Below are positions 9,679 to 19,374 of a stretch of 64,000 bases of DNA, piece by piece. Numbering within the stretch: position 1 is the stretch's first letter; every line of letters starts with the position of its first letter. Location of the stretch: positions 124,001-188,000 of the forward strand of contig JAJQFI010000020.1 in NCBI GenBank assembly GCA_021201235.1, in the 5' to 3' direction. Made by a program: the position numbers and the translations under genes. The notes beneath the pieces were generated by a model. The model was not told the DNA's origin. It worked only from the letters and a program-made list of their open reading frames with translations, and did not search any database. This DNA is from Oscillospiraceae bacterium (GTDB taxonomy: Bacteria; Bacillota; Clostridia; Oscillospirales; Ruminococcaceae).

Positions 9679-11403
9679 TCACTTCGGCTCGTAATCCTCA
9701 CGCTCAACTACTACTCTGCACTCTTTCTTGTAACAAGCAATCGCATACTTCCAAAGCGTTCTCATGCCATCGGATTTGAGCTCCGCGGTGTAGTCGTTGT
9801 CATTTATCTGCTTGATTGCGTTCTGGCATTCGCTTTCAAACTGAGCGTTCTCGGCATACTTCACCTCGATGATTATGCCAATTTCTTCCTTCTCAATTTC
9901 AGCAGCGATGTCGTAGTAGCCGTTGCCGGACTCACCGTTGGAGTCCACACTCCAACCGTCTTTATAGCTGAGGATTCCAATAAGCAGACCGTGATAGAAG
10001 CTTTCTTTAAACGACTTTTTGACTGCCGTATCTCTGATACTAATGGTCTTCTCCATGAAGTCATTGAACAACCTCTCAACTTCCTCAGCGTTGCCGGTTT
10101 TCAGAGCGTCACAGAATTCAGTGATCATTGCACCGTCCTGAGCGACTTCTTTTTCAAAAAGATTCAAAACGGAATCTCTGAAGATAGTTCTAACCTCGGT
10201 ATTTGGAATAGCTAGACGAACGACGTTCCCCATCGGTGTTTCGCTCTGAGTGAGATAACCGGTAGCATAAAGCAAGCTCCACATATTCTCGATGCTATCG
10301 TACATTGTATCGTAGGTCAGCTGTTCCTCAATCTTCTTCTGGACGGTGTCGCCGGAGATAAGCCTTTCAATTTGAGTTTTGGTTACACCATCACCCATAT
10401 GCTGAATAAACCGTCTGACCTCTTTGTTACTGCTGGAATTTGCCCAATAGCATTTAGGAGCACGGTTAATGTCACTCCGTAGCTGGTCACACCAGTTTAT
10501 TACATCCCATGGATTATACACATTAGCTCGACCAATCTTGTACCCATCATACCACTCTTTAGTTAAATCATAGTACTCCGAAAGGTCATAATATGCCAGC
10601 ATCTCTTTGACTTCTTCGTCAGTGAAACCAAACTGTTCATCACATTGTGCTTCAAGTAAGGAGTAAACCTTAGTATTATTCAACCCAGTGAAAATGCTTT
10701 CTCTTGACACACGAAGACAGCCAGTCAAAACGGCAAATTCGAGATTCGGGTTAGTCTTTAGAGCTTGATGGAACATTCCACGGATAAACATAATCATGTC
10801 ATCATAGTATCCGAATTGATTAGCTTTTGCAAGCGGAACATCATACTCATCAATCAGCACAATAACTTTTTTACCATAGTGCTTTTGGAGAAGTATGGTC
10901 AAGGTGTTCAGGCTACTTATAAGGGCGCTATCAGAAATAGAATAAACGCTGTTTCCAGAAGGTTCAGCCTTGGTCAGTTGCCTGTACATATTCTTATCAT
11001 CTTCCGAAAGATTGTCACTATCTCTCAAAAAGCTAAACCTCGATGCTTCGTCGCCTATTACTTTTCTCATCTGCGACAATGCTGACTCGTAATCTTTTCC
11101 TTCGACATTTTTGAAGCTGACCGATACTACAGGGTATTGTCCCATGTACTTTTCGCACAGGTCAGTTTCCTTTGAGATAGCCAAGCCGTCAAACAAGCTC
11201 TTATCTGTACCAACCTCAAAGAAGCACTTAAGCATACTCATGTTCATGCTCTTACCAAAGCGACGAGGACGAGTAAAGAGGTTCACTTCGCCCCAGTTGC
11301 TCAACAGTTCTTTTATCATGTCAGTTTTATCGACATAGTAAAAGTTGTTGATTCTCAGCTTTGCAAAATCTTCAATGCCTATTGGTAACTGCTTTTTATC
11401 CAT
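9679..11403 (-). CDS. AAA-ATPase-like / PD-(D/E)XK nuclease family protein
   Basis: A 574-residue protein of the widespread family that joins an AAA-ATPase-like domain (PF09820 type) to a C-terminal PD-(D/E)XK nuclease-like domain (PF08011 type). Seen here: N-terminal LPIGIEDFAKLR and YYVDKT, P-loop-like TRPRRFGKSMN (about residue 44-54), Walker B-like VIVLIDEYDVPL (about 180-191), and near the C-terminus the nuclease-like YYDIAAEIEKEEIGIIIEVK with the Glu-x-Lys pair. Start ATG follows AGGAGGGATAGCTAT. The family is often multicopy in gut Firmicutes and Bacteroidetes; its cellular role is not settled. It is a single-gene unit with its own promoter downstream of the capsule operon. Confidence 0.9.
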   Translation of the reverse strand: MDKKQLPIGIEDFAKLRINNFYYVDKTDMIKELLSNWGEVNLFTRPRRFGKSMNMSMLKCFFEVGTDKSLFDGLAISKETDLCEKYMGQYPVVSVSFKNVEGKDYESALSQMRKVIGDEASRFSFLRDSDNLSEDDKNMYRQLTKAEPSGNSVYSISDSALISSLNTLTILLQKHYGKKVIVLIDEYDVPLAKANQFGYYDDMIMFIRGMFHQALKTNPNLEFAVLTGCLRVSRESIFTGLNNTKVYSLLEAQCDEQFGFTDEEVKEMLAYYDLSEYYDLTKEWYDGYKIGRANVYNPWDVINWCDQLRSDINRAPKCYWANSSSNKEVRRFIQHMGDGVTKTQIERLISGDTVQKKIEEQLTYDTMYDSIENMWSLLYATGYLTQSETPMGNVVRLAIPNTEVRTIFRDSVLNLFEKEVAQDGAMITEFCDALKTGNAEEVERLFNDFMEKTISIRDTAVKKSFKESFYHGLLIGILSYKDGWSVDSNGESGNGYYDIAAEIEKEEIGIIIEVKYAENAQFESECQNAIKQINDNDYTAELKSDGMRTLWKYAIACYKKECRVVVEREDYEPK

Positions 11404-11447
11404 ATAGCTATCCCTCCTCTTGACTGTGATGCTACTTTACTGCTTAT

Positions 11448-11476
11448 AGCTTACCACAAATGCGAGGGTAAATCAA
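11448..11476 (-). promoter_or_regulatory. sigma-A promoter of the AAA-ATPase-like gene
   Basis: Minus strand TTGATT (11471-11476), 17-bp spacer, TAAGCT (11448-11453), about 45 bp before the start codon. The -10 box is weak. Confidence 0.6.
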
Positions 11477-11555
11477 GGGCTAGGTGAAAGTTTTTAATAG
11501 AGTCAAAGTTTCCTGAACTTAAACACCCTGTCGTTTCCAATGTCATCCCAACCGT

Positions 11556-14489
11556 CTACTCATCAATATCCATAATCCTACACTCCCAGACCGACGTCCC
11601 GCTATCCTGAAAAACTTCATTAAGTCTTTCCGAGAGGTCGGCTTTTGTGACGTTCTTTTTGAGAACCACTTGCAGGAAGCCACCTCCGCCGGCTCCACAG
11701 ATCATTCTGCCGTCGATGAGGTCGTCAATCGACGCGAAAATCTGGTCTATGCAGGTGTTGGTACTGCCACTGTCGAGGCGTTTGCTCTCTTCCCAATGCT
11801 CGCTCATGAATTTGGCAAAGCCGTCAACATTGCCTTTTTCGAGCTCAAAGCGCATGAGAACTGCGAGGCGTTGGATGCTGTAGTGTGCTTCCAAAGAGGT
11901 TTTATCATTGGTGACATAGCGACCTACAACGTCACGAAGAAGATTTCTTGCGAGTCTGCGCTGGCCGGTGTATACGAGGGCAAAACGGGAGTTGAGCTCT
12001 GTGAGGGTTTCATCGCTGATGTTAAGCGGCGTGCAGACTATCTCCTGCTTGAGACCGGGGCGGGAAGTCACCATCTTTATACCCGGTGCAAGTCCGCCGA
12101 CCTGATCCTGCCAGCCACCGCCGGTGGACATGAGCTGTTCCATACAAAGAACGCGATTATACATCTCATCCTGAGTAATCTCAGTGCCGGTAAACTCATA
12201 GAGCCCCTTTATGCAAGCACCTGCAAGAATCGAGCTAGTTCCAAGGCCGGAGCCCTTCGGGATGTTTATAACTCTTGTGTTGAAGTAGAGACCGCCGCCA
12301 AGGCTTTGGCAGATTTCTTCAACCGTTCCCTCTTCCTGATACGGTATAAGACCGCTTGCAATCAGCGCCGCCTTGTAAAGAGAAAAGGCATCCTGCGGGT
12401 TACGGCAGTTTTGGAGCTCGCTTAAATCACCGGTAAATTCTTTATATGCCCCAATATCTGTCGAGCAAAGGACAATCTTTTTCTCGTCAAGCTTGCGGAG
12501 TGTGACCTCTATCGGAAGCTCGCCATTCAGAGTAACTGCGGCATTAAGAACCGTGCCGCCATGCTCCATGCAATATGGTGGGGTGTCGCTCCAGCCACCT
12601 CCGAAGTTGACACGAACGGGCAATCTGGTCTGAACCCCTGCTTGAACTATCTTTGCGTTGCTTCTGTATGAAGTGTCTTTTACAGCTGTTGCAAGAACAG
12701 TGTCGGAAATTGCACCAAAGCACATGTCAGCATACTTGCTCTCGCCGGTGAGCTTCCAAAGGTAGGCGTAAATGCGAATGAGCTTTGAGAACTGTGTCGG
12801 ATTGCTGTTGTCCTGCTTTTTAGCCTTATCCAAGAGATATTTTATCGTGTGCTTGTCAATATTCGGATATGACTTTCTGACATCGTCTGCCGGAACGCCA
12901 TTGTCTATATTTTCAAGAATTGCCTCTGCGACAATCTGCTCATAAAGGTTTTCCTGCCACGGGAGAATCGCCGTGACATCGGTACAGTTGAAGCTGTCTT
13001 TGAGACTTATGGTTTCGGAAGCGATTCCCGGCTTCCAGCCGTTCTGCCAATCAAGCGAAAGCGTCGCCTTGACGGCTTCCTCAATAGTATTGCATACGGG
13101 ATAGATGGAAGCAGTCCAGAGTGGCTCGCCGATGTCATTTCCAAAGAGCGTATTTTCTTTAGGATTATCGTCAATGCCGTACATGCGGCAGACGAAACGA
13201 CCGTCATCGAGCTTTAAGCCATGCAAAACAGTGCCATCGGGGACCGTTTCACCGGTCAGGGTAACGCCCGAAATGACGCACTTCTCCCCTACTTTTGAGT
13301 AGCGGTGAATCCTCGAGTCCTCGATATAGCTACCATTGCCAACGGTTGCACGGCGGCTGACATAGCTGTTCGATATGGCGAAATCTCTTGGAGACAGATT
13401 ACTGTTGATAGTCGAAGACCAATCGAGGAACCTATACTCGTCCATGCCGTCGGTCATAAGATGCCGGAGCTCCTTTGTCGTCCCGAAATGGATGAACGAT
13501 GCAGGAGAAAGGCGAATAAGCTTCATGTTGTAGCCAGAGAGAGTATTCCAAAGCGCGGTCCTGCATTCACGCAACTCGTCAGTGAAATCGCCCTCAGGCT
13601 TTTCTTTATAAAATTGCTCTAAAGTTGAGCCGGTAGCCAACGGATAGAGGAAATCGGCATAGAATGAGAGACGGGCATCCTCGTTCACGAATTTGTGATA
13701 GGTTTTGTCAGTGTCAATGAGTTTATATAGGTCGCTAAGGACTTCCGAAGTAAGTATAACAGCACCGGTGTCGATGTCGACTTTGCCGTTGGAATCGACT
13801 GCACCGACGTTTGTCAGGGTCTCTACAGTCTGTTTATGCAGGAATCTGCCGACGTTGCCGTTATCGTCTTTCAGGTAAACGCCGTGATTCTTGCCGGTTT
13901 CGACATTTTCTTTTATCGAAAGAGCCGCCGCGCCTGCACCATAGAAGTCAATCTGCAAGGCGTTAAAGAGAAGCAGAACATCGCCGGAGCAGACGAGCAT
14001 ACCGTCGGAAATTCTCCCTGCAACGGTGTTCGTGCCGATCATGAACTCGTCGAAAAGCGTTGAACGGCGACCGTCAGGAAGAAGCCGCGGAACTGGTGAA
14101 AAAAGCTTTCCACAAGCCGAATACTGCGGCACACGCTTCGAGTCCCCACCCGAATGGATGACGAGAATTTTCTTCCCCAGAAACGGGTTTTCGGAGCTGA
14201 TATCCACATCTTCAGCAACATACTTTATACACGAGAAAGTCGCCCCACCACTGCCGACACGCTTGCCGTCCAAATCAGGGATGACGGCATAGTGGGTCTT
14301 CGTAGGAAGCTGATTTTTCTTCAAACGATGCTCAATCTGCATTTCATATGCTTTAGCCTGCGCCTCGTTGCTGGCGGTCAGGATGACGTAATCCCAAGTC
14401 TGAAGCTTGGGATTGGAAAGAATTTCGAGATAGTACGAAAGAGCGTCGCGGTAGGATTGCTGTTCGAATAGGGTGGTGTAATGGGTCAT
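11556..14489 (-). CDS. fkp: bifunctional L-fucokinase / GDP-L-fucose pyrophosphorylase
   Basis: The product (977 residues from the ATG at 14489, which follows AAAGGAG) should convert L-fucose to fucose-1-phosphate and then GDP-fucose, the donor for fucosyltransferases. The N-terminal half is nucleotidyltransferase-like, with VGSGGATFS and GGDSKRVPQYSACGKLFSP; a left-handed beta-helix-like middle part follows (YVSRRATVGNGSYIEDS). The C-terminal third is a GHMP kinase: RVNFGGGWSDTPPY and the ATP-binding PKGSGLGTSSILAG, then CGAGGGGFLQ. Length matches Fkp of Bacteroides (about 950 residues). Last gene of the capsule operon, 81 bp after the repaired end of the upstream acyltransferase. It is uninterrupted, in contrast to most genes before it, and pairs logically with the fucosyltransferase-like gene at 19375-20248. 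Related sugar kinases of the same fusion type are the alternative. Confidence 0.88.
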   Translation of the reverse strand: MTHYTTLFEQQSYRDALSYYLEILSNPKLQTWDYVILTASNEAQAKAYEMQIEHRLKKNQLPTKTHYAVIPDLDGKRVGSGGATFSCIKYVAEDVDISSENPFLGKKILVIHSGGDSKRVPQYSACGKLFSPVPRLLPDGRRSTLFDEFMIGTNTVAGRISDGMLVCSGDVLLLFNALQIDFYGAGAAALSIKENVETGKNHGVYLKDDNGNVGRFLHKQTVETLTNVGAVDSNGKVDIDTGAVILTSEVLSDLYKLIDTDKTYHKFVNEDARLSFYADFLYPLATGSTLEQFYKEKPEGDFTDELRECRTALWNTLSGYNMKLIRLSPASFIHFGTTKELRHLMTDGMDEYRFLDWSSTINSNLSPRDFAISNSYVSRRATVGNGSYIEDSRIHRYSKVGEKCVISGVTLTGETVPDGTVLHGLKLDDGRFVCRMYGIDDNPKENTLFGNDIGEPLWTASIYPVCNTIEEAVKATLSLDWQNGWKPGIASETISLKDSFNCTDVTAILPWQENLYEQIVAEAILENIDNGVPADDVRKSYPNIDKHTIKYLLDKAKKQDNSNPTQFSKLIRIYAYLWKLTGESKYADMCFGAISDTVLATAVKDTSYRSNAKIVQAGVQTRLPVRVNFGGGWSDTPPYCMEHGGTVLNAAVTLNGELPIEVTLRKLDEKKIVLCSTDIGAYKEFTGDLSELQNCRNPQDAFSLYKAALIASGLIPYQEEGTVEEICQSLGGGLYFNTRVINIPKGSGLGTSSILAGACIKGLYEFTGTEITQDEMYNRVLCMEQLMSTGGGWQDQVGGLAPGIKMVTSRPGLKQEIVCTPLNISDETLTELNSRFALVYTGQRRLARNLLRDVVGRYVTNDKTSLEAHYSIQRLAVLMRFELEKGNVDGFAKFMSEHWEESKRLDSGSTNTCIDQIFASIDDLIDGRMICGAGGGGFLQVVLKKNVTKADLSERLNEVFQDSGTSVWECRIMDIDE

Positions 14490-14569
14490 GGGAACTCCTT
14501 TTGTAGTGAATCTCACTTTGCATTATTGCTATTTACTATGAGATTTTATTATTTTGTGATAAATACATT

Positions 14570-15608
14570 TTACACTGCAATTTTCTTTGCAATGACATCA
14601 ACCAAATTCATACATACGACAATCACACAGGCGAGCAAAATTGCAGTACCCCCCCCACGCAACGTACTTAATACTGCCGGTCAGAGAATCAAATTTATCT
14701 ACTATGAACAAGCTGAGGTTAAACGCCATCATGTGAGCTAAATATATGTAAAAGCTTTGTCCGCTGAGCCATTTTACAAATCTACTTACAGTCTGGCTTT
14801 TGATGTCTAATTTATGCAAACTGAAAATGGCGATAATTATACATGTTATTGCACACCACGCCCAGGAATTTCTTTCGATGAGAATTCCTGCGATTCCAAA
14901 GAGCAGAGAAATACCGCATGCAATAAGAGCTTTTCCCTCTTTGACAGCAAAATAAATCATAATTCCGAAAGCAAAGTAGTAAAGTGTTGCGAAAGGCGAG
15001 CCTCCGCTGGTCACACTAAGGTTTTCGATGCCTTCTATTCTTGAAAAGATAAAATCAACCGCAACTTTCCAAAAAGCGAAGATTCCGAAGCTTGCACCTA
15101 TAAACACGATTGAAGATTTAAAGCTCTTTACGAATTTAAAAATCAAAGGAGCAAGAATGTAGAACCAAATAAAGCAGCTCATAGTCCAATAACCATAACG
15201 ATTATTCCAAATATCGTAGTTGTTAGACGGAAGCACTGTGTTCAAACCCAAGAAATATCTAAGCCAGCCCAAATGGAAAATGTCTGAATACTCTCCACCC
15301 GTAATGACATAGGTTATGATTATCATCAGAATGATCCCGACATAATAACTCGGCAAAATACGAATTGCACGTTTCATGTAATATTCCTTTGTGCTGAGAT
15401 TATTTTGAAAAGACTTCGTTGCAAGAAAACCACTCAGAGTAAAAAAGATATAAACTCCATTTGCTCCCCAAGTGAAAAGCGGTCTGACAGCATCAGATAC
15501 TGGCAGATAAATAGATAAATGCACCCAGACCACTGAAAGCATTGCGAAGATACGCAATAAATCTAATCCGTAATTTCGGCTTGATTGATTAGTTGCTACT
15601 TTTTCCAA
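14570..15608 (-). pseudogene. membrane acyltransferase (acyltransferase 3 family), frameshifted at a C8 tract
   Basis: OafA/YrhL-type integral membrane acyltransferase that would acetylate or otherwise acylate a surface glycan. It begins RNYGLDLLRIFAMLSVVWVHL with the family His, then IFFTLSGFLATKSF and about ten membrane segments. Start is TTG at 15608 after GGAGGAAGGA and overlaps the end of the preceding gene by 20 bp. The reading frame as given breaks at eight Cs (14649-14656, Gs on the coding strand): it leaves the last membrane helix and stops at 14598. With seven Gs it continues GGTAILLACVIVVCMNLVDV and stops at 14570, a proper hydrophobic end. Only the last 20-30 residues are affected, so a partly working enzyme is possible. 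It may be phase variable, decayed or a read error. Confidence 0.75.
14649..14656. repeat. C8 homopolymer tract at the frameshift of an acyltransferase gene
   Basis: Eight consecutive Cs on the plus strand. Seven would restore the membrane helix of the acyltransferase. Tracts of this length slip readily in bacteria. Confidence 0.85.
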
Positions 15609-16678
15609 GTTTTCCTTCCTCCAACTTATTCTTTACTATGGCAAAGCACCGGCTTCCTATCAAGCAAACTACCAGTGCAAAAGCTACCTGTAGCACCCCG
15701 TTGATCCAATATAGTGCTGTACCACTTTCGATAGTCACAAAATGCGAAATTACTTTGTCCCAACATACCAATATAAAAACATGGAATCCTAATATTGGCA
15801 AAGTGTGTTTCCCTATGTAAGACAAAACCTTTTTCAAGGCAGGCAATTCGCACAGACATTTCGACACACCTATATAAGTTAGACTGCCCATGCCACCAAT
15901 AACAAAGAACAGAAAAATACTCAGCAAGCCATGCTCTCCAAATTCTCTGACTGACATGGCGATTCCAGGATTACAAGTACAAAGTACTACATATGCTGCA
16001 AAAACAGCTACAAAATGATACCATCGCATTTTAGTGACAATGCCATTTTCAGCCAGCATTGTGCCAAATATCATGAACGCAGCTCCAGCAAAAGCCATAT
16101 CTGCGCTCCAAGGCAATCGGATTGGTATACCACTCAATAAAATTGTTATGCCAACACAAGCTACTATTGAGCCAATCTTTCCTACCAGCGATTTGAATTT
16201 ATATATTGCTGGATAGAATATAACACATGAAATTAAAAAACAGGTAAGATACCAGAGCGGTCCGTTTTGTACCGTGAAGAACGAAATATTAGGTTCAACG
16301 CTCCTTGGATAATAAAGATTGTTGCTTGAGTAGAATATTCCCACGACCGCATTCAATAAATATGTTGCATCAAGCGACCTTATCCTAACGATACATGACA
16401 TAAGAAGTAAGCAAAAACTATAAATAAAATATTTAGTGCCGATTGTATTGAACCTCCGCTTTACACTCTGTCCCGGCGTTCTGCCCTCTCTATATGTATA
16501 GCCAGATAAAACAAAAAATAATGGCATATAAGACGCCGTAAAAAAGCGTCCTATTCCAAATGGAAATCCACAGCCATGCGAAAACATAACAGCTATGATA
16601 CCTAAAGCTTTAGCTACATCCACCCATTCTATTCTGTCTGTCTGTCTGTCTGTCTGTCAAGATTGTCGCATGGCTCAT
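15589..16678 (-). pseudogene. membrane acyltransferase (acyltransferase 3 family), out of phase at a (GACA)6 repeat
   Basis: Family acyltransferase for cell-surface polysaccharide; about 10 membrane helices. The body reads RIEWVDVAKALGIIAVMFSHG, FFVLSGYTYREG and so on to 15589, with no interruption. The start is the problem. The family normally begins just before WVDVAKA, and the only ATG with a possible ribosome site (AGGGG) is at 16678, 8 bp after the stop of the upstream gene. Between them lie six GACA units (coding strand). With 5 or 8 units, ATG at 16678 reads MSHATILTDRQTDRQ... straight into the enzyme; with the present 6 units it hits TAA. In the enzyme's own frame a TGA sits at the edge of the repeat. 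A GTG at 16623 is the only internal start and lacks a ribosome site. As given, the gene is OFF or weakly expressed. Confidence 0.75.
16634..16658. repeat. tetranucleotide repeat (CTGT)6
   Basis: Six perfect CTGT units plus one C on the plus strand (GACA on the coding strand) inside the 5' coding region of an acyltransferase gene. GACA-type tetranucleotide tracts are classical contingency loci in Haemophilus (for example lgtC). Confidence 0.95.
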
Positions 16679-16686
16679 TTTATTTG

Positions 16687-17728
16687 TCAACCCCTATTTT
16701 TCTTTTTCAATAATTTGTTTACTATAGGCGCACTTATCTTCTTTAGTATGAATCCCGCAACTATTATCACAACTATGTAAACAGTATAGTATACATACGC
16801 ATTCGACGCAACAGCGACTCCGATATACTTTCCCACACGTCCTACTAAGTAGACTTCAAAAGATATAATCCCCAACTTATAGAATATATCATTTCTAAAA
16901 TCGAACCATGCAACTATTGTCATCATTAAAATTGGGTATGCAATACAGCCTATGAGACTTGCAATCGTCCCAATGCCGACACCTTGGGGAATAATTTCAA
17001 GAGAGATTAGTACAGACACTATTCCGGAAACTAAACTTCCAGTACCCCCACAATCCAAGCACCATCGGATTATTATTCATTAATCTATCGATTTTGTCTT
17101 TATATACACAAACAAACGAGCCAAGGAGGAACGCAGGGCAATCTATATAGTAAGTCGATGAAATATGCAGTACCATTTTTCCAATCACAATATATGCTCC
17201 GCCCATTAAGCATTGTGCAATCAGCTGTCCCCTCAGGTTATCCTTGAAAATCAGCGCTCCAACAAAAAAGAAAAGATACATCAGCACAGTAGCCCAAACA
17301 TACCAACCGCCAGTCGCCAAAACTTGATTTTTCAAAGCCGTTGCTGAGAGGCTACCATCTGTAACGCAAAAAGCAATATAAGCCATGAGAGTCGCCATTA
17401 TGCTTGGTACAAAAAGCTTGACTATGAAATTTGGAATAAAGCTACGCAGGTATTGCTGACCCTTCTTTTTGTAGGAATACATCACGCCATAGCCGCTGTA
17501 GAAGAAAAATAAGCACACCGCAGAAGGTACAAGAAACTTAATTAAACACGCCGCTGTCAATGAAACGTACGGCTCATAATTCCATACCATGTGCCTTAAA
17601 ATAATAGAAGCCGCTGAAAATCCTCGAAGATACAGCCCTTTTTCCTTTCCTGCATACTCAGTATCCATTTGGTCTCTTTTCTTCAGAGATAGAAGAAAAA
17701 CCATTGCAAATATTATTATGTAAATCAT
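16687..17728 (-). pseudogene. membrane acyltransferase, split by a frameshift at a C5 tract
   Basis: A third acyltransferase-3-like membrane protein. First part (17728 to 16997): MIYIIIFAMVFLLSL, FSAASIILRHMVWNYEPY, FFFYSGYGVMYSY and further helices up to NNNPMVLGLWGYW, where it runs into a foreign frame. Second part (to 16687) resumes with GTGSLVSGIVSVLISLEIIPQ and ends in KKISAPIVNKLLKKKNRG. Deleting one G from the G5 tract (17045-17049) joins the two as LGLWGTGSLVSGIVSVL. ATG at 17728 follows AAGGGA. Just upstream, 17727-17809 holds a short open stretch ending FKGII that overlaps the start and may be a remnant of another gene. Substrate unknown; acyl transfer to the capsule is inferred from family and place. 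Confidence 0.7.
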
Positions 17729-17809
17729 ATTATTCCCTTGAAAACATAATACGGCGAGACAATCTCGTTGTATCCTATGTCATCATGATAATCCAAAAAC
17801 AAAAGGCTT

Positions 17810-19341
17810 TCACTTCTTAACTAACTTTCTCAAAGTGCCGGAAATCAAGCCGACTAGATACTTATATTCTGATGATCTTCCAAATACCGCGAAGAAAACA
17901 ACATTTGCAATAATGAAGCATATCAAAGCTTTGACAAAGAAGAACAGAATTCCGGCTTCAGGTAGCAAACTACATATCAACCAAGAAGCTACCGAGGCAA
18001 TAACTACAACCAAGAGATTCTTCAAGAGAGAAAAAACATACTCTCGTTCAGATCTTTCAAAGTACTTCTTGAATAGTATGTGAGTTTCCCATGGGGCTTC
18101 TATAAAAAGATAGCTGACAACAGTTGATAAAATGACGCCAATCATTCCAATGTACTGTACTGAGATTATATTGAACGCCAAATTGACCAAGCATCCAACT
18201 AAAGGCTTCCATTTATCTGCCCACCACATGCCAGCAGCATCCTTAAAAACAAGAACCACTTTTCGAGTTTCGCATATGTAGAAATACAGCGTCATACAGA
18301 TAACAAGCGGCATACCTTCCATCAGAGATTCGCCAACCCATATTCTCATGAAATGCTGATAGAGACACAGCAAGCAAGGAACACACCATGCGATCACCCA
18401 CTGATTCATCAAATTTAATTTTTTGAAATTTCCATAATTCTTCTCTTTAGGCTCTATTGCTATGCTATTTCCCAAAACAGCTGTCGTAGCACTTATGCAC
18501 ACCCACGCAAAAGCCACAAGAGATGATACTATATAAAAATAATTACTATATATAGCTAACGCAGAAAGTCCTAAAAATGAAGAAATAATAATGCTGTCCA
18601 ATGATGTAGAAACTGTATTTCCAATCTTTTGAATAGTTAATCCGGATACTCGTACCACAATATCGTGTCGCATTTCCTTGCTCACAGTTCCACGACACGT
18701 ATATTGAGGATACTTTTTGTATGAAATTATAGCTATAATCAATCCGCTTACCATTGTCGAAAGCGGGACAAAGAAAGCATAAATATAGTAGTTTTTTAGC
18801 GCAAACAGCAGAATCAGTTTAATTACATCTAGCACTATTTGTACTATGGAACTAACATTGTTTCCAATATCACTCCTTTGAAAAGCCGACATCAACGACC
18901 TTCGGTGAGCAAAAAAAGATAGCTACACACTGTGTTTACAAGATACATTAAATACAGGACATATATATTCAATCCTTCTGGGTAGTCTCCGCTAATGAGT
19001 TTATCTAAGAATGGCATTACGCAGAGACCAACAACGAGGATAATTGAGCCGATAATTACATAAATCACACGATAAAGTTTTAACAAAGCACAAACTGTAT
19101 CGTCATCGCCTTCAGCAATTGGTTTATACATACTATAGACGATAGCGGTACTGAACCCCAAGTCAGCAAGATTTAAAACTTGAAGTATTGATGAAAACAA
19201 GCTACTTAATCCGAGATATTCTTCGCCTAAAACCTTTATCAAAGCAGTTCTCAAAACAAAGGGAACCAATAAGCCTACTATTCTATTTATAATGCCAGCT
19301 ATAGCATTTCTTGTTGCATTTTTAGTTCTACTGTCTTGCAT
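17810..19341 (-). pseudogene. Wzx-type polysaccharide flippase, frameshifted at an A7 tract
   Basis: Lipid-linked oligosaccharide flippase (MATE/polysaccharide transport superfamily) with about 12-14 helices in the repaired product of about 510 residues. The N-terminal part (MQDSRTKNATRNAIAG, INRIVGLLVPFVLRTALIK, LGEEYLGLSSLFSSILQVL) ends early at 18892 with LFLLTEGR. The C-terminal part carries AFQRSDIGNNVSSIVQIV. One additional T in the T7 tract (plus-strand A7 at 18911-18917) joins them as YLFFAHRRSLMSAFQRSDIG, which matches the family at this point. ATG at 19341 is preferred over 19356 because of GGTGAT upstream. Without a full flippase this locus cannot export its repeat unit unless another flippase acts. 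Confidence 0.8.
18911..18917. repeat. A7 tract at the flippase frameshift
   Basis: Seven As on the plus strand (Ts on the coding strand). Eight would restore the flippase reading frame. Confidence 0.8.
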
Positions 19342-19374
19342 GAAAACATCACCCATAAGAATATAACTTTGCTT

